Shown in pieces: positions 1-4,874 of a stretch of 5,674 nt of DNA; within the stretch, counting starts at the first letter, position 1, and each line of letters opens with the position of its first letter. This DNA comes from Dehalococcoidia bacterium (GTDB taxonomy: Bacteria > Chloroflexota > Dehalococcoidia > Dehalococcoidales > BS750m-G39), in assembly GCA_030616265.1 (NCBI GenBank), contig JAUWXS010000050.1, positions 1 to 5,674 of the forward strand, read 5' to 3'. Below the pieces are notes generated by a model. It was given only the letters and a program-made list of their open reading frames with translations. It searched no databases and was not told the origin of the DNA. The position numbers and the translations under genes were made by a program.

Positions 1-348
1 GATGATATAGCCCAGCTCAGGCACCCAGATGCCGCTGAATCCAGCATCATTCAACCTGTCCTTGAGCCGCATCATGGAGATAACTGTCTGGGGCTTGAAG
101 GTGGGCGAGCACTTCACCAGGTTCTGGGGCTGGGTCATGTAAAAGGTCAAAAGCAGTAGCTCGAGCTGGGCCGACAGCTCGTTCTTGCCCCCCTGGCGGG
201 CCATCTCCACCGAGAAGGTAAGCCCCTTCCTGCACAGTACGCTGTCCAGTCTCGCCGAAGCCGCCTCCTGCTGATAAGGGCGTAATCTATTTAGTGACGA
301 TCTGTCCGATGCCGAGCCCAAGCGGGATGGCGATATCCTTGAGGACAT
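1..348 (-). CDS. terL: Phage terminase large subunit, N-terminal part (runs off left edge)
   Basis: The large terminase subunit is the ATPase-nuclease motor that packages phage DNA into procapsids. The 116 visible codons are open to the window edge. After a Ser/Arg-rich stretch (residues 1-21) comes LRPYQQEA (22-29), resembling the adenine-binding Q motif, then a Walker A-like EMARQGGKNE (48-57, Lys55), then KCSPTFKPQTVISMMRL (79-95), as is typical after Walker A in this family. The Walker B, coupling and nuclease motifs would lie outside the window. The ATG at 348 is chosen because a perfect AGGAGG (complement of 358-363) sits 9 nt upstream and an in-frame stop lies just before it. The gene therefore begins inside the small-subunit gene, overlapping it by 62 nt in another frame, as is common in packaging modules. 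The family call is firm; whether the full gene is intact cannot be seen. Confidence 0.85.
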   Translation of the reverse strand, partial: MSSRISPSRLGSASDRSSLNRLRPYQQEAASARLDSVLCRKGLTFSVEMARQGGKNELSAQLELLLLTFYMTQPQNLVKCSPTFKPQTVISMMRLKDRLNDAGFSGIWVPELGYII

Positions 349-649
349 TCTCTATTGCCTCCTTCAGTCCCTTCTTCTGCTCCTTACTGATGTTATACTT
401 CGTCTTGACCAGGTTAGCCAGAGTGGTGGTGGCATCCATAAGCAGCTTGATATTCTCGGGGTCGTTCTCCAGGAGGGACTTTATCTTAACCCGCAGCAGG
501 GCAATCTCGTCGTCAAAACCCTCGACGCCCGCTGCCAGCTCAAAGTCGAGCTGTCCGGCTTCATCGAGCACCTTGGAATAGAAGCCGTGCCTTCGGGCGT
601 TCCGGTTACCCGTTGGGGCGCCTCTTTTTCGCCTTGCTCTTTCCGGCAT
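287..649 (-). CDS. Putative phage terminase small subunit (GAPxGNxNAxxHGFYS-motif protein)
   Basis: This is a 120-residue, highly charged protein. Its N-terminus is basic (RARRKRG) and is followed by GAPTGNRNARRHGFYSK at residues 10-26. Motifs of this GAPxGNxNAxxHG type are familiar from small proteins encoded just before large terminase genes. The remainder looks mostly helical, with acidic and leucine-rich segments (residues 28-105), compatible with an oligomerising helical protein. Small subunits recognise the phage packaging site and regulate the large subunit. The assignment rests on this motif plus the position directly upstream of terL, not on a diagnostic catalytic residue. The ATG at 649 has GGAG (complement of 659-662) 9 nt upstream. 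Its 5' end overlaps the micro-gene by 44 nt and its 3' end overlaps terL by 62 nt. A DNA-binding phage protein of other function remains possible. Confidence 0.65.
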   Translation of the reverse strand: MPERARRKRGAPTGNRNARRHGFYSKVLDEAGQLDFELAAGVEGFDDEIALLRVKIKSLLENDPENIKLLMDATTTLANLVKTKYNISKEQKKGLKEAIENVLKDIAIPLGLGIGQIVTK

Positions 650-752
650 ACGGTCTATCTCCGTTCTTCAGCACCTTGGCGCTCGCCAGCACGATGGTAT
701 GGGCGGCCAGGTCCCATCTCTGAATCTCCACGGCTAATCTCAGCAGCCTCAT
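606..752 (-). CDS. 48-residue phage micro-protein, function unknown
   Basis: This small gene starts MRLLRLAVEIQRWDLAAHTI and ends in a basic tail, KSKAKKRRPNG. I do not recognise it. Residues 1-30 could form an amphipathic helix (hydrophobic Leu, Ala, Val and Ile alternating with Arg, Glu and Lys), and the last 11 residues could contact nucleic acid. The case for a real gene is the ribosome binding site AAAGGAGG (complement of 757-764), 4 nt before the ATG at 752-750, together with its position as first gene of the packaging module and the 44-nt overlap with the next gene, typical of translationally coupled phage genes. In the overlap both frames encode basic residues. There is no cysteine or catalytic motif. 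It could instead be only a leader peptide that sets translation of the small terminase gene. Confidence 0.55.
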   Translation of the reverse strand: MRLLRLAVEIQRWDLAAHTIVLASAKVLKNGDRPYAGKSKAKKRRPNG

Positions 753-828
753 ATCGCCTCCTTTACATAACCAGAAAAACAAATCCCCCTATCTGGCTAG
801 CTTTGAATTGTTTCCCCTCAAAAATAGT

Positions 829-842
829 AGCACGTATGTTCT
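829..842. promoter_or_regulatory. Candidate LexA/SOS-box-like operator
   Basis: The minus strand reads AGAACATACGTGCT. This resembles the Gram-positive SOS box CGAACATATGTTCG: the GAACATA half is exact and the other half has mismatches. It is also an imperfect palindrome, and it overlaps the candidate -10 of the phage-gene promoter, where a repressor would act. The LexA site used by this organism is unknown, so the resemblance may be chance. Confidence 0.25.
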
Positions 843-866
843 AAAATAGCCATAAGCTATTGTCAT
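838..866 (-). promoter_or_regulatory. Candidate promoter for the phage packaging genes
   Basis: On the minus strand, ATGACA (complement of 861-866, 5/6 to the -35 consensus) is separated by 17 nt from TAGAAC (complement of 838-843, 4/6 to the -10 consensus). Transcription would start near 831, leaving a leader of roughly 80 nt before the micro-gene. The spacing is ideal but the hexamers are imperfect, so this is a weak call. Confidence 0.3.
845..861. promoter_or_regulatory. Perfect 6-bp inverted repeat (operator-like) between divergent genes
   Basis: AATAGC-CATAA-GCTATT is a perfect palindrome with 6-bp arms and a 5-nt spacer. It sits inside the spacer of the candidate minus-strand promoter. 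A further GCTAT lies at 872-876, 16 nt from the one at 856-860. This arrangement fits a dimeric regulator site in a divergent intergenic region. The protein that binds is not in the window. Confidence 0.35.
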
Positions 867-869
867 ATA

Positions 870-899
870 TTGCTATCAGGGCTGTCGGCGTTATAGAAT
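870..899 (+). promoter_or_regulatory. Weak candidate promoter for the zinc-ribbon gene
   Basis: TTGCTA (870-875) and TAGAAT (894-899, 5/6 to -10) are 18 nt apart. Initiation would fall only a few bases before the ATG at 910, implying a leaderless or nearly leaderless transcript. A second -35-like TTGTCA at 860-865 has no well-spaced -10 partner. The evidence is modest. Confidence 0.25.
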
Positions 900-909
900 A
901 GGCTGTCAA

Positions 910-1605
910 ATGGGTATCACCAAACAGCTCTATCGGCTCCAGGAGGTTGACCTGGAGATTTTGTCCGACGAGCGGGCGCTAAAGCTAGCTGCCAGCCGGC
1001 TGGGGGAAAGCCAGGCGGTGATTAAGGCTCAGAACCAGCTTGAGCTGGAGCAAAAGCGCCTGGAGGAGTCAAGTCGCCAGCAGCGCTCGGCAGAATGGGA
1101 GATAGACGACATCACCACCAAGCTGACGGTTGTCGAAGAGAAGCTATTCAGCGGCCGGGTACAGAACCCCAAGGAACTGACCAATCTCCAGCATGAGGTC
1201 GAGGCGTTCAAAGCCAGGCGCAACCAGCTGGAAGAACAGGCCCTGGAGATAATGGACCGGGTGGAGCAGTCTGAAGCTAAGGTGGCTAAGATAAGCAGCG
1301 AGCTGGAGACCCTGAAGGCTGAGTGGCAGCGCCAGCAACAGCAGCTGGCCGATGAAATGGAGAAGCTCAAAGCCAGCCTGGCTGACCTCGGCCGTAAGCG
1401 CCAACTACTGGTCGGCGGGATTGACCCGCCGACTTTCGATTTCTATAAGCAATTAAGAGAGGGAAAGGGGACAGCGGTAGCTAGGGTGGAGCAGGGGATA
1501 TGCCGCGGCTGCCGTATATCGCTGCCCACCACTGACCTGCAGCAGGCAAGGAGCGGCAACCTGGTGCAGTGCAGCAGCTGCGGGCGCATCCTGTTCCTAG
1601 CCTGA
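910..1605 (+). CDS. Coiled-coil protein with C-terminal C4 zinc ribbon (zf-RING_7 / DUF164 type)
   Basis: This 231-residue cytoplasmic protein has two parts. Residues about 10-165 form a long heptad-rich coiled coil (many Glu, Gln, Lys and Leu). The C-terminal domain carries CRGC and CSSC, giving Cys198, Cys201, Cys221 and Cys224 as the expected zinc ligands, followed by GRILFLA. This architecture and length match the C4-type zinc-ribbon family, whose members are proposed to bind nucleic acid or ribosome-associated partners; the exact role is unsettled. The segment just before the ribbon (GIDPPTFDFYKQLREGKG to ARVEQGICRGC) is also typical. The ATG at 910 has only a weak AGG upstream. The RNase HI gene follows after 12 nt, a neighbour arrangement I recall from Actinobacteria too, so the two are probably cotranscribed and may share a pathway. 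Confidence 0.85.
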   Translation: MGITKQLYRLQEVDLEILSDERALKLAASRLGESQAVIKAQNQLELEQKRLEESSRQQRSAEWEIDDITTKLTVVEEKLFSGRVQNPKELTNLQHEVEAFKARRNQLEEQALEIMDRVEQSEAKVAKISSELETLKAEWQRQQQQLADEMEKLKASLADLGRKRQLLVGGIDPPTFDFYKQLREGKGTAVARVEQGICRGCRISLPTTDLQQARSGNLVQCSSCGRILFLA

Positions 1606-1617
1606 AGCGGAAAGAGG

Positions 1618-2019
1618 ATGATGGTCAAAAGAGTGATAATATGCACCGACGGCGCCTCGCTGGGTAACCCGGGGTTAGCGGCGGTGGGGGCTGTAGTGGA
1701 GGACGAGCAGGGAAGGCTGATTACCCTTATTTCCCGGCGTATCGGGCAGGCCACCAATAACCAGGCGGAATATACGGCCATCATTGCCGCCCTGGAAGAA
1801 GCTATCAGGCTGGGTGCCGAAGAGGTTGACGTAAGGTCGGATTCCCAGCTGGTGGTAAGGCAGATCAAGGGCGAGTACCGCGTCAAGAACGCTTCGCTCA
1901 AACCCCTCTATAAGCGGATAAGGCGGCTGCAGGACTCGCTTAAGGGCTTCACCATCACCCACATCCCCAGCCAGCAAAATAACGAGGCTCATAAACTGGC
2001 CCACCTGGCATTAAGGTAA
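1618..2019 (+). CDS. rnhA: Ribonuclease HI family protein (RVT_3-type)
   Basis: RNase HI cleaves the RNA strand of RNA-DNA hybrids, removing R-loops and primer RNA. The 133 residues cover one RNase H fold. Acidic metal ligands are visible at Asp11 (TDGASLGNPG), Glu51 (NNQAEYTAI) and Asp75 (RSDSQLVV, followed by RQIKGEYRVK). At the C-terminus IPSQQNNEAHKLAHLAL has His125 where bacterial enzymes usually have Asp (ADxLA, Asp134 in E. coli); His at this place is also seen in plant RVT_3 proteins. Activity is therefore likely but not certain. The protein is short, like the bacterial/archaeal-type RNases HI without an N-terminal hybrid-binding domain. Two ATGs are adjacent: the one at 1618 directly abuts GAGG (1614-1617), so the one at 1621 may be the true start. 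It lies 12 nt after the zinc-ribbon gene, probably in one operon. Confidence 0.85.
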   Translation: MMVKRVIICTDGASLGNPGLAAVGAVVEDEQGRLITLISRRIGQATNNQAEYTAIIAALEEAIRLGAEEVDVRSDSQLVVRQIKGEYRVKNASLKPLYKRIRRLQDSLKGFTITHIPSQQNNEAHKLAHLALR

Positions 2020-2037
2020 AGCCTGGGCTGGTATCTG

Positions 2038-2066
2038 TTGACTAATAATATCCCCCATACTACACT
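2038..2066 (+). promoter_or_regulatory. rnpB promoter
   Basis: TTGACT (2038-2043, 5/6 to -35) and TACACT (2061-2066, 4/6 to -10) are separated by 17 nt. Seven nt downstream of the -10 is A2073, the first base of helix P1 of the RNase P RNA, so the promoter predicts the mature 5' end without processing. An overlapping TATAGT (2066-2071) is an alternative -10. Confidence 0.7.
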
Positions 2067-2072
2067 ATAGTT

Positions 2073-2430
2073 AGGTCAAGTAAACCGGGTGACCGCCCCT
2101 TCTTTGAAGGGGAGGAAAGTCCGAGCTCCACCGGGCAGGATGCTGGCTAACGACCAGGAGGGGTAACCCTACGGAGAGTGCCACAGAAACATACCGCCCT
2201 TCGGCTGAAGGGCAAGGGTGAAATGGTGAGGTAAGAGCTCACCAGCGGCTGGGTGACCGGTCGGCTGGGTAAACCCCATTCGGAGCAAGACCAAATAGAG
2301 GGACATAAGGACGCCCGGCCTGTCCCCGGGTTGGTCGCTTGATTCTTCTAGTAATGGAAGAACTAGATAGATGGTCACCGTCCTTCACTTGTGAAGGACA
2401 CAGAACTCGGCTTACAGGTTTGCTTGACCT
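2073..2430 (+). ncRNA. rnpB: RNase P RNA (M1-type ribozyme)
   Basis: This is the catalytic RNA of RNase P, which trims the 5' leader from pre-tRNAs. Universal segments are present: GAGGAAAGTCCG (2112-2123), ACAGAAAC followed by the P10-12 region, AAGGGTGAAA with GGTGAGGTAAGAGCTCACC, the L15 segment GGTAAACCCC then CGGAGCAAGACCAAATAG, and ACAGAACTCGGCTTAC (2400-2415). Helices that can be paired by eye: P1, 2073-2086 with 2417-2430, 14 bp with one G-U; P2, GGTGACC 2088-2094 with GGTCACC 2373-2379; P3, CCCCTTC-TTT-GAAGGGG at 2096-2112; a core of P4, CCGAG 2121-2125 with CTCGG 2406-2410, compensatory to the CCGGG/CCCGG of E. coli; a P12-like hairpin, GCCCTTC-GGCT-GAAGGGC at 2196-2213; and P19, a 9-bp stem at 2380-2399. 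The L15 GGT at 2268-2270 would pair with the tRNA CCA end. At about 358 nt the length is normal. Ends are set by P1 and the promoter. Confidence 0.97.
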
Positions 2431-2458
2431 CTTTGCCGCAACTTTTTCTCTTCCAGCT

Positions 2459-2493
2459 TGGGGTTGAGAAAAGGGGAGTAAAACCTCATTTTT
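2459..2493 (+). terminator. Weak candidate intrinsic terminator downstream of rnpB
   Basis: TGGGGTT (2459-2465) can pair with AACCTCA (2482-2488), giving 7 bp including one G-U, and is followed at once by TTTTT (2489-2493). The loop is large (16 nt) and the stem is not strong. It is the best candidate between rnpB and the next promoter. The rest of 2431-2540 shows no gene. Confidence 0.35.
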
Positions 2494-2540
2494 AAGCATA
2501 ATCGGGGCTAAAAATGTAATGCCAGCTGCCCTCAATGAGC

Positions 2541-2570
2541 TTGTCAACCGGATCGGGTTGGTCATATAGT
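2541..2570 (+). promoter_or_regulatory. Promoter for the small hypothetical gene
   Basis: TTGTCA (2541-2546, 5/6) and TATAGT (2565-2570, 5/6) are spaced by 18 nt. Initiation is expected near 2577, about 30 nt before the ATG at 2607. This rules against starting the downstream gene at an upstream in-frame codon at 2535, which would lie before the promoter. It could also drive the protease operon, since no stronger promoter is seen further on. Confidence 0.5.
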
Positions 2571-2606
2571 GGAATATTAGAAGGGCGATTTTCCAAAGTA
2601 GCTAGT

Positions 2607-2828
2607 ATGCAGACAGTTGACCCGATAGTTCGCGATTTTATACTCTTCTGCCTTCAGCGCCAGGGGCAAGGCTGGCCCGCCCTCTATGATGAGATGTGCC
2701 GGGTGGCGGGGCGGCGGCTTTTCCGAGGGCTGAGCTATACCGATTTGAGAAAGCTGGGGCTGTCCTTCAGCCTGACCAACATTGACGATACCATCAGGAT
2801 GGTAGACACCGTCGCCGCTTCAAATTAG
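2607..2828 (+). CDS. Small conserved-looking hypothetical protein (73 aa)
   Basis: I do not recognise a named family. The protein begins MQTVDPIVRDFILFCLQRQG and is probably all helical, with a WPALYDEMCRVAGRRLFRG segment (residues about 23-41) and a C-terminal SLTNIDDTIRMVDTVAAS stretch. It is soluble with no signal peptide, and its two cysteines (visible in LFCLQ and EMCRV) do not form a metal motif. The ATG at 2607 is chosen because a good promoter lies at 2541-2570; the longer frame back to 2535 would start inside or before that promoter. The ribosome binding site is weak (AAAG about 8 nt upstream). It is separated from rnpB by its own promoter and from the S41 protease gene by 94 nt. Its even, protein-like composition suggests a real gene. 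Confidence 0.7.
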   Translation: MQTVDPIVRDFILFCLQRQGQGWPALYDEMCRVAGRRLFRGLSYTDLRKLGLSFSLTNIDDTIRMVDTVAASN

Positions 2829-2922
2829 GCTTGCTAACACATTTTACCTTTCTTTTATTCCCCCTCTTTGATAAGATAGCCTTGTTTGCCTGTCTAAAAA
2901 GCTTTAAGGGAGAGTGAGTGCG

Positions 2923-4062
2923 ATGTCAAAGAAGATGAAGATTACAGCGCTAAGCCTGTTTCTGGCAGTAGCTGTTGCCCTGGCTTTCGCCGCCGGCTGT
3001 TTTATCGGTGACGAAACCCCGCCGCAGAGCGACTTGGGCATTATAGAGCAGGCTTGGGAGATGATCATCCGGGATTATGTGGAAAACGACCAGATTGACA
3101 CCGAAGCCCTGGCCCAGGGGGCGGTCAGGGGTATGGTGGAGGCGCTGGGTGACCCCTACACCTCCTACCTGGATGCCGAAGCCTACCAGCTTAGTTTGAG
3201 GGGACTGGAAGGGAGCTTTGAGGGCATTGGAGCCCATGTAACCATTAAAGACGAACAGCTGATGATTATTGCCCCGATTGCCGATTCACCGGCGGATAGA
3301 GCCGGTATCAGGGCTGGCGATGTAATTCTGGAAATTGACGGCCAGTCCACTATGGGCATGAGCCTGGCTGAGGCGGTGCTCCTTGTCCAGGGTCCTGAGG
3401 GGACGCAGGTCAACCTCCTCGTCCTTCATGAGGGCGAGACCGAGCCAGAGTTGATTTCGATAGTCAGGGCGGTGATTGAGATTCCCAGCGTTGACTTTGA
3501 GATGAGGGAAGAAATCGCCTATATCATTATCACCCATTTTTCCGAGCGCACCGCTGGGGAGCTGTTACCGGTAATGGAAACTATAGCCCAGCAGGGGGCT
3601 GAGGGCATAGTTCTTGACCTGCGCAGCAACCCCGGCGGCTTGCTGGATACGGTGATTGATGTCGCCGGCTTCTTCCTGGATGAAGGAGTGGTGGTGGTTG
3701 ACGTGGTCGATAATGAGGGGAATCATGAGGTTTACTCGGTTAAGCCCGGCGGAATAACCACCGACCTGCCTATGGTGGTTCTGGTCGATAGTTATAGCGC
3801 CAGCGGCAGTGAGCTGCTGGCTGGTGCCCTGCAGGACTACGAGCGCGCCATCATTGCCGGCGCCACGACCTTCGGCAAGGGCAGTGTCAATATCCTGCAC
3901 CAGCTTGGCGACGGCTCGGGACTGTATATCACCAACGCCCGCTGGTTCACCCCCAACGGTCGGCTCATAGAGGGCGAAGGGATATACCCTGACTATGAAC
4001 TTGAGCTTGAGGGCGAGGATGCCATCCAGTGGGCCATAGACTACCTGAGGAGCAATAAATAA
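2923..4062 (+). CDS. ctpA: S41-family carboxyl-terminal processing protease (CtpA/Prc-like) with PDZ domain
   Basis: This 379-residue extracytoplasmic serine protease cleaves proteins near their C-termini, commonly envelope or misfolded substrates. The N-terminus has KKMK, a hydrophobic stretch and AFAAGC, so it is a Sec signal with a lipobox-like end (Cys26) and the protein may be a lipoprotein. A helical region with GDPYTSYL follows, then a PDZ domain (about 91-182: GIGAHV, AGIRAGDVILEIDGQ), then the S41 core with DLRSNPGG and SYSASGSE. Nucleophile Ser294 and general base Lys319 (TFGKGSVN) are 25 residues apart, as in E. coli Prc (Ser430/Lys455). The ATG at 2923 is preferred, with GGGAG (2908-2912) 10 nt upstream; an in-frame GTG at 2914 sits too close to it. 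It ends in a TAATG overlap with the next gene. The symbol denotes the family, not proven orthology. Confidence 0.92.
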   Translation: MSKKMKITALSLFLAVAVALAFAAGCFIGDETPPQSDLGIIEQAWEMIIRDYVENDQIDTEALAQGAVRGMVEALGDPYTSYLDAEAYQLSLRGLEGSFEGIGAHVTIKDEQLMIIAPIADSPADRAGIRAGDVILEIDGQSTMGMSLAEAVLLVQGPEGTQVNLLVLHEGETEPELISIVRAVIEIPSVDFEMREEIAYIIITHFSERTAGELLPVMETIAQQGAEGIVLDLRSNPGGLLDTVIDVAGFFLDEGVVVVDVVDNEGNHEVYSVKPGGITTDLPMVVLVDSYSASGSELLAGALQDYERAIIAGATTFGKGSVNILHQLGDGSGLYITNARWFTPNGRLIEGEGIYPDYELELEGEDAIQWAIDYLRSNK

Positions 4063-4472
4063 TGAAAAGCTTACCTTTCAGGATGTGGTTCATGGCGAGT
4101 TTTACGCTCGCTCTTAGTGCTTTAGTTGTCCGCTTAGTATGGGAGTTCACTAGCCCTATGGCGGTGGGCAGCATGGTGGTAGTAATCCTGCTCATACTCG
4201 CCGTTCTTGGCACCTATGCCCTTGTCCTCTACCTCACTATCAAGCCCAGCCTGAAAAAGTTAAAAAGCCTGCCGGTGGCAATATTTGGCGGGGTCATAGC
4301 TACCGGTGCTCTCATTGATAGCATCATTCACTTTATTCGCTTCATCCCCTCGCCTAATGCGTCTTCACCTCTTAGTGTAATAATAGCTACCCTGCTTCTT
4401 GCGGCTGTTATTAGTGCCTATATACTGGTGCTCTGGCTTCTTTGGTCTGTTCAGAAGACCAGAAAGGGCTAG
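4062..4472 (+). CDS. Four-helix membrane protein, function unknown
   Basis: This 136-residue integral membrane protein has four predicted transmembrane segments at about 7-27, 33-58, 70-90 and 104-130, with short basic loops such as KPSLKKLK and a basic C-terminal tail (QKTRKG). By the positive-inside rule both termini are probably cytoplasmic. No family motif, cysteine pair or charged catalytic residue is evident. Its start codon overlaps the stop of the S41 protease (TAATG at 4060-4064), a sign of coupled translation, and the metallopeptidase gene follows 11 nt after its stop. It might anchor, help export or be a substrate of the neighbouring proteases, but only the position suggests this. 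Confidence 0.8.
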   Translation: MKSLPFRMWFMASFTLALSALVVRLVWEFTSPMAVGSMVVVILLILAVLGTYALVLYLTIKPSLKKLKSLPVAIFGGVIATGALIDSIIHFIRFIPSPNASSPLSVIIATLLLAAVISAYILVLWLLWSVQKTRKG

Positions 4473-4483
4473 CAGATAAGGTT

Positions 4484-4861
4484 ATGGACAGAGAAAGATT
4501 TGAGCGGCTGGTTGAGAGGGTGGTTGCTAGCTTACCCGAGGAGTTTCACGCCCGGCTGGAGAACATTGACGTGGTGGTGGAGGATTGGCCGAATCAAAGT
4601 CAGCTGGCTAAGTTAGGGCTGAGGGATGGTCACGCCCTGCTCGGTCTTTACCAGGGCGTGCCCCTGACCGAGCGCGGTGGTCATTACGGGCTGGTGCCCC
4701 CTGATAAGATAACTATCTTTCAGAGGCCGATTGAGGCCAAATGCCGTGACGACGCCAAGATTACGGCTGAGATAGGGAGGGTAGTCCGCCACGAAATAGC
4801 CCATCACTTTGGCATCGGGGACGGGCGCTTAAGGGAGCTGGAAAGGGATGAATCCCCTTAA
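4484..4861 (+). CDS. Small HExxH metallopeptidase (zincin, PF06262 type)
   Basis: This 125-residue protein begins MDRERFERLVERVVASLPEE and contains ENIDVVVEDWP (about 26-36), LLGLYQGVPL, an ITIFQRPIE strand and, near the C-terminus, RHEIAHHFGIGDGRLREL. The zinc-site residues are His103, Glu104 and His107, with Asp113 a plausible third ligand or active-site residue. This pattern and length match the minimal zincin family found in Actinobacteria and Chloroflexota, for which substrates are unknown. There is no signal peptide, so it is likely cytoplasmic. The ATG at 4484 is chosen because the protein then starts where family members do; an upstream TTG at 4442 would overlap the membrane-protein gene. 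The ribosome binding site (TAAGG) is very close, only 2 nt before the ATG. It is last in the S41 operon and converges with elp3. Confidence 0.88.
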   Translation: MDRERFERLVERVVASLPEEFHARLENIDVVVEDWPNQSQLAKLGLRDGHALLGLYQGVPLTERGGHYGLVPPDKITIFQRPIEAKCRDDAKITAEIGRVVRHEIAHHFGIGDGRLRELERDESP

Positions 4862-4874
4862 CCCTGCCGCCCGA

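Noticed and set aside
47..235. Minus-strand 62-residue frame (Gly/Pro-rich)
   Set aside because: It lies in an alternative frame of terL, whose frame carries a clear Walker A motif.
294..844. Plus-strand open frames of 95 and 85 residues
   Set aside because: They are shadows of the minus-strand terminase genes and continue into AT-rich intergenic DNA. They have no protein-like motif or good ribosome binding site.
1029..1901. Minus-strand open frames across the zinc-ribbon and RNase HI genes
   Set aside because: They are Ser/Cys/Leu-rich shadows of the coiled-coil and RNase H coding strands.
2380..2399. Perfect 9-bp hairpin, first seen as a possible terminator or repeat
   Set aside because: It lies inside rnpB between the 3' strands of P2 and P4, where the normal P19 helix of RNase P RNA belongs, and has no T-run after it.
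2169..2565. Minus-strand open frames of 69 and 108 residues
   Set aside because: They fall largely on the RNase P RNA gene, whose conserved RNA sequence explains the region.
2829..2922. Search for a promoter before the S41 gene (TTGATA about 19 nt before TCTAAA)
   Set aside because: Both hexamers are poor and the spacing is long. The pyrimidine-rich stretch may just be intergenic DNA, and the promoter at 2541-2570 could serve.
4842..4860. Hairpin-like AAGGGATGAATCCCCTT at the end of the zincin gene
   Set aside because: The stem is about 5 bp with almost no loop, lies within coding sequence and lacks a T-tract on either side, so it is not a credible terminator.
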